Position numbers and translations under genes: made by a program. From Oceaniferula flava (lineage in GTDB: Bacteria; Verrucomicrobiota; Verrucomicrobiia; Verrucomicrobiales; Akkermansiaceae), in NCBI RefSeq assembly GCF_016811075.1, contig NZ_JAFBGL010000007.1:186001-250000 (forward strand): a stretch of 64,000 nt of DNA, written 5' to 3'. A model generated the notes under the pieces. The model had not been told where the DNA came from, searched no databases, and saw only the letters and a list, made by a program, of their open reading frames with translations. Positions within the stretch are counted from its first letter, which is position 1. Every line of letters begins with the position of its first letter. Positions 19,178-28,808 of this stretch are shown piece by piece.

Positions 19178-19756
19178 ATGAACAAAGCACCTGATGAAAC
19201 CACACTCACCCTCTGGATGGACGGTGAGCTGCACGGCGACGAGCTCCAGAAGATGGAAGCTTATGCTAAGGAGCACCCGGAACTGCTCGCCGAGCGCGAT
19301 GCCGTGCAGGCCATGAGCCGCAGCATTCAAGAGAACATCCCCGCCAGCGTGGAGCCTCCTTATCCGGACTTTTTCAACGAACGCATCCTCCACGCCATCG
19401 AAGCCGAACGCCCGGCCGAAGCCACCACCCCAGCCCCCACACGTGGTGGTGCCGGTATTTGGAAATGGCTTGCCGCCCCACTGGCTGCAGGTGCCATGGC
19501 TGCTTGTTTCTACCTCGGCACCCAGGTCAGCAGCCCGGCCACCGATGCAGGAATGGCCAGCACCAACACACCGGCCCCATCCACCGTCTACACTCCGGAC
19601 AGCAGCGTGGAATCGAACATTTTCGTCGCCGGAGATCAGCAAACCACCGTCATCGTGCTCGAGGGACTCGAGGATGTGCCGGATGACATGAACATGGCAG
19701 GCGGACCGATCCAGGACCCGAACAGAGTCATGGTCAATACCGAGAACTACTACTAA
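19178..19756 (+). CDS. Probable membrane-anchored anti-sigma factor
   Basis: 192 residues. The cytosolic N-terminal part opens with TLWMDGEL followed by a helical pair (20-50), as in anti-sigma N-domains, but lacks the HxxxCxxC zinc motif. A Pro/Ala/Thr linker leads to a single transmembrane segment at 94-114, then a periplasmic tail of about 75 residues. Position directly after an ECF sigma gene is the main argument. Sequence similarity to named anti-sigma families is weak. Confidence 0.72.
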   Translation: MNKAPDETTLTLWMDGELHGDELQKMEAYAKEHPELLAERDAVQAMSRSIQENIPASVEPPYPDFFNERILHAIEAERPAEATTPAPTRGGAGIWKWLAAPLAAGAMAACFYLGTQVSSPATDAGMASTNTPAPSTVYTPDSSVESNIFVAGDQQTTVIVLEGLEDVPDDMNMAGGPIQDPNRVMVNTENYY

Positions 19757-19794
19757 GCACGACGCTATTCACCGCGACCTCTCCCCGCACCACC

Positions 19795-20316
19795 ATGTTC
19801 GCCAAGACCTATCTCCTGTTTCTCCTTCTCCCCGTTCTTCTGGGGCTGGGATCCGGCATGGCCGCCGCCAAGGACTCAAAAAATGACGCCGGTAAGGAAA
19901 AGATCGGTAAGATCCAGGCCACCGTCTACTACGGCACCAACGGCTCGGTAGAAAATTTGGGACGAAATGCCACCCCGGTGCCGAAAGCCATCAGTGATAA
20001 ACTCGGCAAGATCGAGAAGTTTCAATTCAGTCACTACCGCCAGTTGGGAAGCGATAGCCAACCGGTGCTGCGGAGTTACGAGAACTGGGTATCACCACTC
20101 AAGCCATCGGAGGAGATCATGCTTAGCTTTGAGTCGCGTGGGGTGACCCAAAAGACCAGCCTACGGCTCGACCTTGAACTTTGGCAACATCGCCGTAAGG
20201 TGATGAAAAGCGATCCGGTGCTGCACCCGAAACGTCCACTCTATATCCTCGGACCGAAGTGGCGCGAAGGCCGGCTGATCATCGCTGTGGAACTCATCTC
20301 ACTGAATCGCCAATAA
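19795..20316 (+). CDS. Exported protein of the sigma-factor operon, function unknown
   Basis: 173 residues with a signal peptide (about 1-25, LLFLLLPVLLGLGSGMAAA). The mature part is basic and beta-rich (KIQATVYYGTNGS, EEIMLSFESRG, GRLIIAVELISLN). I recognise no family. It lies 38 bases after the anti-sigma gene and 9 bases before the DUF1573 gene, so it is likely part of the same regulated unit. Confidence 0.7.
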   Translation: MFAKTYLLFLLLPVLLGLGSGMAAAKDSKNDAGKEKIGKIQATVYYGTNGSVENLGRNATPVPKAISDKLGKIEKFQFSHYRQLGSDSQPVLRSYENWVSPLKPSEEIMLSFESRGVTQKTSLRLDLELWQHRRKVMKSDPVLHPKRPLYILGPKWREGRLIIAVELISLNRQ

Positions 20317-20325
20317 CACACCATC

Positions 20326-21015
20326 ATGGACCACCTTTTCCGCCGTTTTCTGCCCTGCTGTTTCCTACTTCTTGCCAGTCTCAGCAGCCAAGCCAAAAGT
20401 GGCCTCAGCTTCGATCAGCAAAGCACTGAAATCAAGGTGAAGGCCGATGCTCTGACCACCACGGTGCCGTTCAAGTTCGAGAACAAGAGCCAGGAAGCCG
20501 TTACCATCGCCCGCTGGGATTCTGCCTGCTCCTGCCTCAACGCCCGCATCAAGGATGGGAAAATGACCTATCAGCCCGGCGACAAAGGGCTGATCTTGAT
20601 CGACTTCGAACTCGGTAGCTTTTCCGGTGTTCAGGAAAAGACCGTGATGCTCTGGACCAAGGACGACAGCCCGGAAAAACCATCCATCATTCTCACCGTC
20701 AAGATCCACATTCCAGTGCTCTTTGAAATCAGTCCGAAGACACTGTTCTGGGACCAAAATGGTAGCAAGGAAGCAAAGGTGATCAGTATCAAGGTGAACC
20801 ATGATCAGCCGATCCATATCGCCAATCACAGCGGCACAAACGAGAGCTTCCCCTACACCTTGAAAACCGTCAAGGAGGGCAAGGAGTATGAACTCATCGT
20901 CACTCCAAGCGGTGTCAGCAGCCCAGCCTTTGGTTTGATTAAACTCACCACGGATGCCAAGATCAAACGCTACCAGCGGCAGCAGGCATTTGTCTGTGTG
21001 CGCCGTGCCAAGTAG
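20326..21015 (+). CDS. Exported DUF1573-like protein
   Basis: 229 residues with a signal peptide (1-23). An immunoglobulin-like fold is suggested by FDQQSTEIKVKADALTTTVP, FKFENKSQEAVTI and DSACSC (C68, C70) followed by YQPGDKGLILIDFELG. This is the DUF1573 pattern, in which a CSC pair precedes a P-G-x turn. A second Ig-like repeat follows (KTLFWDQNGSKEAKVI). Such proteins are periplasmic or surface-located and of unknown role. Last gene of the ECF operon. Confidence 0.78.
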   Translation: MDHLFRRFLPCCFLLLASLSSQAKSGLSFDQQSTEIKVKADALTTTVPFKFENKSQEAVTIARWDSACSCLNARIKDGKMTYQPGDKGLILIDFELGSFSGVQEKTVMLWTKDDSPEKPSIILTVKIHIPVLFEISPKTLFWDQNGSKEAKVISIKVNHDQPIHIANHSGTNESFPYTLKTVKEGKEYELIVTPSGVSSPAFGLIKLTTDAKIKRYQRQQAFVCVRRAK

Positions 21016-21117
21016 TTTGGCAGGCTGGGCTTTAGAAAAGATCGAGAAGCCGGCAAGAGAGCGTAGCGCCGTAGCGCTGTGCTCCGAAAGATGGTAACCT
21101 CATCGCTGCGCAAACAG

Positions 21118-22872
21118 TTACTTCTCCCAGCCCATGGCCGCGATATCGATCAGCTCGATGAACGGCTGGTCCGGGCGACTGGTATTCCAGCGAAACGACA
21201 TGATGCAGTAGCGTGCCTCTACATAAGGGAAATCGGCGCGCGGCCCGATGCGGTCCATCATGGGCGAGTTTTTACTGAGAAAGGCATCAAAAGCCGCTTG
21301 GCTGCGCGGATGGTCTTTGATCACGAATCGGATCATTCCATCTTTTAAATCCTCTGGCAGGTTTTTCGCCAGATCGGCCGTCCGGGCCTCCGCGACGCAG
21401 TGGAAAGTGGTGGTTTTCTTCGTCGGGTTCAGACCGAAGCTCTTGAGCCGTTTTTCATAATGCTCGAGAAAGGCATCACCATTCACTCTTGGAGGATGGA
21501 TGCCGGGGCGCTCGACGACCTGCAACACCAGGCGCTGCCGTGAGCGAAGCTCTTCCTCATCTTCAAACGTCACGTAATAGCGATACTGCCGCATCTCGTC
21601 CTCCAAGCGCGGGATCATATCGGCGAAGTAGTTGGATTTTATCGGCTTCAATTTCCCCGCCAGCGCACTATTGGCCAGCTGCTCGGGCGTGTATCGGCTT
21701 TGGGTCATCACCTTCAAGCGCTCTTCGAGAGTGCTCGCATTGAGGAATTGATCCAGCACTTCATTGGCCAGAAAGCGCTGATCTTTCACCAAAGAACCCG
21801 CTTGTGGCGGGCTCTTGAGGTCGGTAGTAGGCGCTGGTTCCGCGCTGGTCTCGGTCACTGCATCCGGAGGTGCGGGAGTCGAGCTGGCAGGCGATGGCGG
21901 CATGAGATCAGGAAACTCACCCTCCGAGGATTCAGAACGGTTCTGGCCGGGAGGCGACTGCATAGTCTTCGGGTGCTCGACCGGAGTCGGCTTGGCTGGT
22001 GCCACATCCGCGGGAGCCTCGATGCTTGGTTCCTCAGGAGTTGGCGATGGCGTGTTCGGCGTGCCGGCGGGTTCCTTGGTCTCGGCTGGAGGCGAGGCAG
22101 GATCAGGGTCGACCTTAGGTTGAACACTTGCTGGAGCCGCGGCGGGAGGTTGATTTCCCATCGACGGCGTGCCGGAAACTTTGGATTTCAGCTCATCGAG
22201 ATTCCATAAATTCAATACCCCTGCCGCATTCAATACCGCCAGGATCAGAAGCACGGCAAGAAGTAGGAAGACCAGTGGGAAGACGACGCGCATCCAGCGG
22301 CCTCGGCGTACGGGAGCATCCGATGAGCGATTGCTCTCTTTGACCATGGGCGCAGCAGTTTGAGCGGGTTCCGGCTCATTCTTCACGGCTGGCTGGGTGG
22401 CTTGCGCTGATGTTAAAGGAGCGGGTGCTACTTCCTGTTGGATGGGAGCTTGTGCTTGCTGCTGAGTTGGCTGTGGGGCCTGACTCGGCTGCGCGGGAGC
22501 CTGCTGTTGTGGCGGCTGTTGGTGAGAGACTTGTGGCTGCGAAGTCATCGCAGGCTGCACAGGAACCTCGGCCGACTGCGCAAGCGGTGGCTGCTGCATC
22601 TGCTGTGAATGGAGCGGCGCCGTTGGCTGGGACTGAGGCGGTGACTGAGGATGAGGCACAGGCTGGCTGGGCTGCTGCGACTGAATTGGCGCCGTCGGCT
22701 GAGGCGCAGGATTCGGCGCTGCTTGAGGCGCAGGCTTTGGATCTGGCTGGGGCGCTGTGATGGTGGCCGAGCACTGCGGACATGGCCCCGTGACGCCTGC
22801 CATTTGCTCAGGCACTTGGAGTTTCATGCCACAGCTCGGGCAGTGAAAGGTAATCATCGGGGGAGTCTGCAT
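21118..22872 (-). CDS. Zinc-ribbon membrane protein with long Pro/Gln-rich linkers, function unknown
   Basis: The start is placed at 22872 (MQTPPMITFHCPSCGMKL); 22857 is an alternative, and the frame to 22947 adds nothing recognisable. 584 residues. An N-terminal zinc ribbon CPSCG...CPQC lies at about 10-34, followed by about 170 residues of Pro/Gln/Ala low complexity and one transmembrane helix (VVFPLVFLLLAVLLILAVL, about 205). A second Pro-rich linker then leads to a C-terminal globular domain of about 200 residues. The cytosolic zinc ribbon, outer linker and outer domain suggest a sensor or scaffold spanning the membrane. I cannot name the family. It converges on the DUF1573 gene and diverges from dnaE. 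Confidence 0.75.
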   Translation of the reverse strand: MQTPPMITFHCPSCGMKLQVPEQMAGVTGPCPQCSATITAPQPDPKPAPQAAPNPAPQPTAPIQSQQPSQPVPHPQSPPQSQPTAPLHSQQMQQPPLAQSAEVPVQPAMTSQPQVSHQQPPQQQAPAQPSQAPQPTQQQAQAPIQQEVAPAPLTSAQATQPAVKNEPEPAQTAAPMVKESNRSSDAPVRRGRWMRVVFPLVFLLLAVLLILAVLNAAGVLNLWNLDELKSKVSGTPSMGNQPPAAAPASVQPKVDPDPASPPAETKEPAGTPNTPSPTPEEPSIEAPADVAPAKPTPVEHPKTMQSPPGQNRSESSEGEFPDLMPPSPASSTPAPPDAVTETSAEPAPTTDLKSPPQAGSLVKDQRFLANEVLDQFLNASTLEERLKVMTQSRYTPEQLANSALAGKLKPIKSNYFADMIPRLEDEMRQYRYYVTFEDEEELRSRQRLVLQVVERPGIHPPRVNGDAFLEHYEKRLKSFGLNPTKKTTTFHCVAEARTADLAKNLPEDLKDGMIRFVIKDHPRSQAAFDAFLSKNSPMMDRIGPRADFPYVEARYCIMSFRWNTSRPDQPFIELIDIAAMGWEK

Positions 22873-23042
22873 AGTTCCAGTGTTTGTGGGCTGGCCGTAG
22901 AATTCTAGCAGCCCGGCAAGCGATGTCAACCAAGCAGGGTAGATCATCCGGCAGACTTAATTACTCAGCGATGAAGAAATTTCTTACCGCTATACGCATA
23001 GCATTGCCAAGCTGCGGATGCGTTCTAAGGTGTCGCTGCGCC

Positions 23043-26000
23043 ATGTCCGATTCCTTTGTCCATCTTCACGTCCACACCGAGTATTCCACTCTCGACTCCA
23101 CCGTTCGCACTAAAGAGCTTGTCGCCCGTGCCAAGGAGCTGAACATGCCCGCGGTGGCCATGACGGACCACGGCAACCTCTACGCCGCGATCGAATTCTA
23201 CCAAAATGCCACCGGTGCCGGCATCAAACCCATCCTTGGCTGCGAGGTCTACGTGGCCCCGGCCAGCCTTCACGATAAAAAGGAAGTGCCGGGCCGTAAG
23301 GACTCCACCCACCTCACCCTGCTGGCCAAGAATGAAACCGGCTGGAAGAACCTGGTGAAGCTGGTGTCAGTGGGCCACCTCGAAGGCGACTACCTCGGCG
23401 AGCCACGGGTCGACCGCGAGCACCTCGCCAAGTTTGCCGAAGGCCTGATCTGCCTCTCCGGCTGCATCAACGGCAGCGTCAACGAGTGGCTGCACAAAAA
23501 CGACATCGAATCCGCCCGCCAGGAAATCATCACCCTGCGCGATATCTTTGGAGCCGATGACTTTTACCTCGAGCTAAACGATCAAGGTCTGGAGATCCAG
23601 CAAAGCATCAACACCCAGCTGAAAGCCTTTTCCGAAGAGCTCGGGCTGAAGATGGTGGCCACCAACGATGTCCACTTCCTGCACAAGGACGACGCCGAAG
23701 CCCAGGACGTGCTGATCTGCATCGGCCAGGGACGGCTCCTGTTAGACGAGAATCGGAAGAGCTATCCGGTCGACCACTACTTCAAGACACCCGAGGAAAT
23801 GCGCACCCTCTACGCCGATTTCCCCGGCGCCTGCGACAACACCCTGGAGATCGCGAACAAGTGCAACGTCGAGCTCGTGCTGGACCCCACCAGCTCGGAG
23901 AAATACCCGCAGTTCGAGTCGCCCGATGGCTCACCGCGTGAGGAGTATTTCCGCAAAGTTTGTTTTGAAGGACTGGAAAAGCGCTACGCCAACGGCAAGC
24001 TCGAAGAGGTTGCCAAGATCCAGAATATTACTCCGGAGGAAATGCAGAAGGTGCTGGATGAGCGACTCGATTACGAGATCGGCACCATCAACGAGCTGGG
24101 CTTCGCCTCCTACTTCCTGATCACCGCCGACTTCATTCAGTGGGGCCGCGATAACGACATTCCCGTGGGTCCCGGCCGTGGATCCGCCGCCGGCTCGCTG
24201 GTGGCTTACACCATGGGCATCACCGACATCTGCCCGATGCGTTTCGGCCTGCTATTCGAACGATTCCTCAACCCAGAGCGTGTTTCCCCGCCCGATGTGG
24301 ATATCGATTTCTGCCAGACCCGCCGGGTAGAGGTCATCGAATACGTGCGACAAAAATACGGTGAGCGATCGGTCTCTCACATCATCACTTACGGAACGCT
24401 CGGCGCGAAGTCGGTGATTCGCGATGTTTCCCGCGTGATGGGCATTAGCTACGGCGATGCCGACATGCTGGCGAAAATGATCGAGGCAAAACCAGGGGTG
24501 AAGCTGCAGAAGGAATACGATGAAAAAGAAGAACTTCGCGACATCATTCAGAACAGCGGAACCTGGCAAGAACTCTGGAACTACGCCATCAAGCTCGAAG
24601 GCCTGAACCGCAACACCGGGGTGCACGCCGCCGGGGTGGTGATCGGTGACCGCGCGCTCGATGAACACTGCGCGCTGACCCGTGGTAATGAAGGTGAGGT
24701 GGTCACCCAGTGCGACATGGGTGCGATCACCGAGCTGGGATTGTTGAAAATGGATTTCCTCGGTCTGAAAAACATGACCGTCATCCAGGACGCGGTGAAC
24801 CACATCCGCAAGCACACTCCGGATTTCGATATCAACAACGTCTCGCTCGAGGACGGCCCCGCGCTCGCCCTACTCAACCGGGGTGAGACCATGGGGGTAT
24901 TCCAGCTGGAATCCGGCGGTATGGTCGAGACCTGTAAGAAATACGGCATCGAGAAAATCGAGGACATCATTGACCTTCTCGCCCTCTATCGTCCGGGGGC
25001 GATGCAGTTCATCGATCAGATGATCGAGGTGAAAAAAGGCATTACCAAGGTGCAGTATGAGCACCCGATGTTAGAAACCATCTGCGGTGATACCTACGGC
25101 GTAATGATCTACCAGGAGCAGGTGCAGAATGCGGCCAAGATGCTCGCCGGCTACTCACTCGGCGGCGCCGACCTTCTGCGCCGTGCGATGGGTAAGAAGG
25201 ACCCCTCCAAGATGGCGAAGGAGCGGGTTAACTTCGTGAACGGCTGTAAGGAGACCAACAACATCGAGGAGTCTCTGGCGAACAAGCTGTTCGATAAGAT
25301 CGAGATGTTTGCCGGCTACGGTTTTAACAAATCCCACTCTGCCTGCTACGGTCACATTTCCTATTGGACCGCCTACCTGAAGGCAAATTTCCCCGTCGAG
25401 TTCATGTCCGGACTGCTCTCTAACGAGCTAAATAATACCGACAAGATTGGCATCTTCATCAACGAGTGCCACCGCATGGACATCGAGGTGCTGCCACCGA
25501 ACATCAACAAGTCCCAGCTGAAGTTCGCTCCGGAAAAAATCCCGTCCGGAAAGATGGCCATCCGCTACGGCCTTGCCGCGATCAAAAACGTCGGTGAGGG
25601 TGCCATGCGCACCGCCATCGCCGAACGCGAAAAGAATGGGGAGTTCTCCAGCTTGGACGACTTTTCCAATCGACTCGATTCCAAGAGCGTCAACAAACGT
25701 ATCCTCGAGAACTTGGTGAAAGCCGGAGCACTCGACTGGACCGGTGAGTCCCGCGCCGCCATGTTCCACCGCATCGAACAAGTGGTGGCCTCCGCCAGCT
25801 CCGCCCAGCGCGACCGCGCCCAGGGGCAGGTCTCGCTTTTCGACACCATGGACTTCGCCGGCGCCGCCCCTGCGCAGGAACAGCAAGGTGGCGATACGCC
25901 GGAAATTGACGAGTGGTCCAAGGATGAAAGACTGGCCAATGAAAAGGAGTTGTTAGGCTGCTACACCAGTGGGCACCCGCTCGATAAATATCGCGATGTG

Positions 26001-26552
26001 ATCGACTCCGATCGATTTGAAAAGATCGGATTGTTAGATGAACTCGACACCAAGGACAAGCGCGCGCGCTACCCCTTCGCCGGCATGATCCGCCACGTCG
26101 AGCACAAGGTCACCCGCAAGGGCAAACCCTTCGGCGTGCTCTACATCGAGGACTTCACCGGTGACTGTGAGGTCGTTTGCTGGTCGGAAAGCTACATGCC
26201 TGCGCGCGAAGCCGGCTTACTGATGTCTGGCAACGTCATCCGCCTCAAGGCCAACGTCCAAGTGGACGAGCGCACCGAGACATTGCGCCTCACCGGCTCA
26301 GAGATCAAGGAACTGAAGGCTCGCAAGCGCGGCAAGAATGGTGCGGTGCAAGTCACCCTCTGGGTTGCCCGCCACAGCGAAAACGATCTGATGAGCATCC
26401 GCAAAGTCCTCCAGGAACACCCGGGAGACACCCCCGTGGAAATTCATCTGCAGAGCGGCACCGGCAAACGCGCCACCATCGAAGCCAGCGAAAAACTACG
26501 CGTCAAAAAATGCGCCGCCCTGGAACGCGGCCTCGCCGAGTGGTCAGAGTAA
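23043..26552 (+). CDS. dnaE: DNA polymerase III alpha subunit
   Basis: The start is set at 23043 (MSDSFVHLHVHTEYS), giving 1169 residues; the longer frame from 22884 adds an unrelated leader. The PHP domain opens with H7/H9/H11. The polymerase core shows GPGRGSAAGSLVAY and the catalytic pair in PPDVDIDF. The tandem HhH motif and the OB-fold (FAGMIRHVEHKVTRKGKPFG) follow. This is the replicative type 1 DnaE, not DnaE2: length, PHP His residues and the C-terminal domain all fit. It is divergent from the zinc-ribbon gene across 170 bases. Confidence 0.97.
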   Translation: MSDSFVHLHVHTEYSTLDSTVRTKELVARAKELNMPAVAMTDHGNLYAAIEFYQNATGAGIKPILGCEVYVAPASLHDKKEVPGRKDSTHLTLLAKNETGWKNLVKLVSVGHLEGDYLGEPRVDREHLAKFAEGLICLSGCINGSVNEWLHKNDIESARQEIITLRDIFGADDFYLELNDQGLEIQQSINTQLKAFSEELGLKMVATNDVHFLHKDDAEAQDVLICIGQGRLLLDENRKSYPVDHYFKTPEEMRTLYADFPGACDNTLEIANKCNVELVLDPTSSEKYPQFESPDGSPREEYFRKVCFEGLEKRYANGKLEEVAKIQNITPEEMQKVLDERLDYEIGTINELGFASYFLITADFIQWGRDNDIPVGPGRGSAAGSLVAYTMGITDICPMRFGLLFERFLNPERVSPPDVDIDFCQTRRVEVIEYVRQKYGERSVSHIITYGTLGAKSVIRDVSRVMGISYGDADMLAKMIEAKPGVKLQKEYDEKEELRDIIQNSGTWQELWNYAIKLEGLNRNTGVHAAGVVIGDRALDEHCALTRGNEGEVVTQCDMGAITELGLLKMDFLGLKNMTVIQDAVNHIRKHTPDFDINNVSLEDGPALALLNRGETMGVFQLESGGMVETCKKYGIEKIEDIIDLLALYRPGAMQFIDQMIEVKKGITKVQYEHPMLETICGDTYGVMIYQEQVQNAAKMLAGYSLGGADLLRRAMGKKDPSKMAKERVNFVNGCKETNNIEESLANKLFDKIEMFAGYGFNKSHSACYGHISYWTAYLKANFPVEFMSGLLSNELNNTDKIGIFINECHRMDIEVLPPNINKSQLKFAPEKIPSGKMAIRYGLAAIKNVGEGAMRTAIAEREKNGEFSSLDDFSNRLDSKSVNKRILENLVKAGALDWTGESRAAMFHRIEQVVASASSAQRDRAQGQVSLFDTMDFAGAAPAQEQQGGDTPEIDEWSKDERLANEKELLGCYTSGHPLDKYRDVIDSDRFEKIGLLDELDTKDKRARYPFAGMIRHVEHKVTRKGKPFGVLYIEDFTGDCEVVCWSESYMPAREAGLLMSGNVIRLKANVQVDERTETLRLTGSEIKELKARKRGKNGAVQVTLWVARHSENDLMSIRKVLQEHPGDTPVEIHLQSGTGKRATIEASEKLRVKKCAALERGLAEWSE

Positions 26553-26582
26553 GTTGCTTGGCAGAGTGAAATCCTTCACGCT

Positions 26583-26912
26583 CTAACTCCCTTCCACCAC
26601 GCGTTCGGCGAAGGCTTTGGCCTTGGCGTAGTCGCTGAAGTAGTAGATGTGCACGAGAGTGCCGGTGTCTCCGACGGTGATTTTCACCTCGGCTGACGCC
26701 TTGTCTGTTTTCTGCTCCAATTCCACAGCTCGGACCGTGCGGATTTGGTTTCTGGAGATATAGAGGTCGTCGGGTTTCCCCTCTTCGTTGTGCTCCCTGA
26801 TGTGCACGAAGCCATTCAGGTTCCCATCCACAAGGGTGAACTCATCCGCCTGGCTGAGTGCGCTCAGGCCGATGAACAAGGATGCGATGCAGGTTGTTAG
26901 TTTTTTATTCAT
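26583..26912 (-). CDS. Small exported protein, function unknown
   Basis: 109 residues from the ATG at 26912, which opens a clean signal peptide (MNKKLTTCIASLFIGLSALS). The upstream extension to 26987 is rejected. The mature part contains SRNQIRTVRAVELEQ, KITVGDTGTLVHIYYFSD and AKAFAERVVEG, a small alpha-beta fold. No family recognised. It converges on dnaE with 30 bases between the stops. Confidence 0.65.
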   Translation of the reverse strand: MNKKLTTCIASLFIGLSALSQADEFTLVDGNLNGFVHIREHNEEGKPDDLYISRNQIRTVRAVELEQKTDKASAEVKITVGDTGTLVHIYYFSDYAKAKAFAERVVEGS

Positions 26913-27058
26913 GACCTTCCAACTTAAGGTCAAATGGCTCGCCGTGCATCTCGTAATTTTTAGGCCGCCACCGTTAGGCCATCGCACGGACCTGCTTTTC
27001 CGCGACTTTCGCAGTCCACGGCCGACCGGCGCATCGCATGACCCGGGCCATCAGCGAC

Positions 27059-28666
27059 TTACCTTCCCAGCGGAATGGTGCTCACCTCGCCGCTGTCATC
27101 GGCGGTAATGATGAGCTGATTCGGGCGGACATCGGTGATGGTGAATTGGCGACCACTGGCGGTGGTGAATTTCTGGCCAGCGCGCGCGGCGTAGGTTTCG
27201 CCACTACTCTGGCTACGCAGCACCGCCCATGGCTCGGCTGCGGTGGCGGGAATCTTGGCGGTCATGCTCCGTCGTTGGCCGGTTTTCACATCTTCGATTT
27301 CAACCACGGAGACATCGGCCGGTTGGCCATCGGTGATCTTCGAGTGGTTGAGCATGCGGCGGATGCTGACGATCTTGAAGCGGGTGTCGGGAATCATCTC
27401 GCCCTCGCTTACCTCGACCTTCTCCTGGCTTCCGTAGAGTTTGCGCAGCTGCGCCTTGCTACCGCTTCCACCTGCTGCAGCACTGGTATTCTCCACCATC
27501 AATGGCAGCGGCTTCTGCTGGTAGTCCACCATTTTCAAATCCTCCGCCACGGCCGCGGGGGTCTCCGCCCGGGTGGCGATTTTCTTGCCGGCAATGAATG
27601 GCAGATGCTTTTCCTGAGTTCTGGGGCGGCGGGTTGCTGCCACAGTTGACTGATGGGTAGCTGCTGCAGGGGTGTCGTTGGCAAGGGACTGGCCGGTATT
27701 GGTAGGCGGCGCGGGAGTGGCCTCAGCTTCGGCAACGGTCTCCGTTTCCTGCGGCGCTGCGGGGTCTTGCCGAGCGACCTCGGTCGTGGTGCCGGTCTCC
27801 GCGGGGGCGGGGAGAGAATCCGTCTCGATGCTTGCCGGATCCGCCCACTCGACTCCTTCCTCATCGCTGGGTTCATCGAGTGCCAGTTCGTAGGCATCCG
27901 GCTCGCCGCTGAGCTCGCTCGCCAATTGATCTTTTCCGGAAGCGGCGGCGACCTGGGCAGCGGTCCAGCCGTGCTCGTTCACGGCAAAGCGGTTCGAGCC
28001 ACTTTCCAGCAGGGCCTGCACGGTTTTGCGATGACCATGCTGTGCGGCGAGCATCAGTGGGGTCATACCGCCGGTGTGGCGCACGTAGACGGATGCGCCG
28101 TAAGCTGTGAGGGTATCGATCACCTGGTGTTTTCCTTTCGACGCCGCATAGAGCAGGGCGGTGTCCAGCTGACTGCGTGAAAAAGGAGCCACCTCCTCGA
28201 CGCAGGAACGATGCCCCCCGTCCACGGCCAGGATCAGAGCGCTCCTTTTCTTATCGTCCTTCAGTTCCGGTTTGGCGCCTTGCTTGAGCAGGTAGCGCGC
28301 CATGCTGGCATTGCCCTCGCGGCAAGCTAACATCAGCGGGGTGACGCCATCGAGGCCGGTGGTATCCACCTTCATGCCGGCGTCCAGAAGGAAGGCGATC
28401 GATTCCTGCCGGTTCGCCCGGGCTGCCAGGTGCATGGCAGTCCAGCCGTTGTCATCGGTGGCTGTCAGGTCCATCTCGTGCTCCACAAATAATTGCAGCG
28501 CCTTGACGTCGCCATTTTCCGCCGCGCGGAGAAAATCTTCAGGGGTCGCTTGATAGCCGGAGGTTTCCAGCTCCTGCACCGCCTGTTCTTTTTTCCCACC
28601 ACAGGAGGTCAACACCATCGCGGCACCAACAAGACCTAACAACAAAGACGAATAGAGGGAGTGCAT
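27059..28666 (-). CDS. Ankyrin-repeat lipoprotein
   Basis: 535 residues. A lipobox (VLTSC, Cys at about 22) predicts lipid anchoring. About five ankyrin repeats span 40-255 (for example DNGWTAMHLAARANRQESIAFLLDAG and GGMTPLMLAAQHGHRKTVQALLESG). A Pro/Ala/Thr/Glu linker follows (260-350). The C-terminal domain (about 420-535) ends in a small beta fold with GQKFTTASGRQFTITDV and ISTADDSG-like strands, reminiscent of PilP-type domains. Ankyrin repeats bind proteins; the partner is unknown. Likely periplasm-facing on the inner or outer membrane. Confidence 0.82.
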   Translation of the reverse strand: MHSLYSSLLLGLVGAAMVLTSCGGKKEQAVQELETSGYQATPEDFLRAAENGDVKALQLFVEHEMDLTATDDNGWTAMHLAARANRQESIAFLLDAGMKVDTTGLDGVTPLMLACREGNASMARYLLKQGAKPELKDDKKRSALILAVDGGHRSCVEEVAPFSRSQLDTALLYAASKGKHQVIDTLTAYGASVYVRHTGGMTPLMLAAQHGHRKTVQALLESGSNRFAVNEHGWTAAQVAAASGKDQLASELSGEPDAYELALDEPSDEEGVEWADPASIETDSLPAPAETGTTTEVARQDPAAPQETETVAEAEATPAPPTNTGQSLANDTPAAATHQSTVAATRRPRTQEKHLPFIAGKKIATRAETPAAVAEDLKMVDYQQKPLPLMVENTSAAAGGSGSKAQLRKLYGSQEKVEVSEGEMIPDTRFKIVSIRRMLNHSKITDGQPADVSVVEIEDVKTGQRRSMTAKIPATAAEPWAVLRSQSSGETYAARAGQKFTTASGRQFTITDVRPNQLIITADDSGEVSTIPLGR

Positions 28667-28808
28667 GCGCCTATAATACTTTGGAAATCTTAAACTTCAA
28701 CACGGAAACTCCTGAGCTCTCAGGCTGGAGAGAACCGGTGGCATGCAGGCACTTTGGTCTGGATGCCTTACAGGAACTCGCTATCAATACCGCCACACAC
28801 TTTTGCGC

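Noticed and set aside
22884-23042. 53-residue N-terminal extension of DnaE
   Set aside because: It precedes the universal PHP start and lies in the divergent promoter region.
26553-26582. Possible hairpin between dnaE and the small exported gene
   Set aside because: Arms are short with bulges and no T-run; not listed as a terminator.
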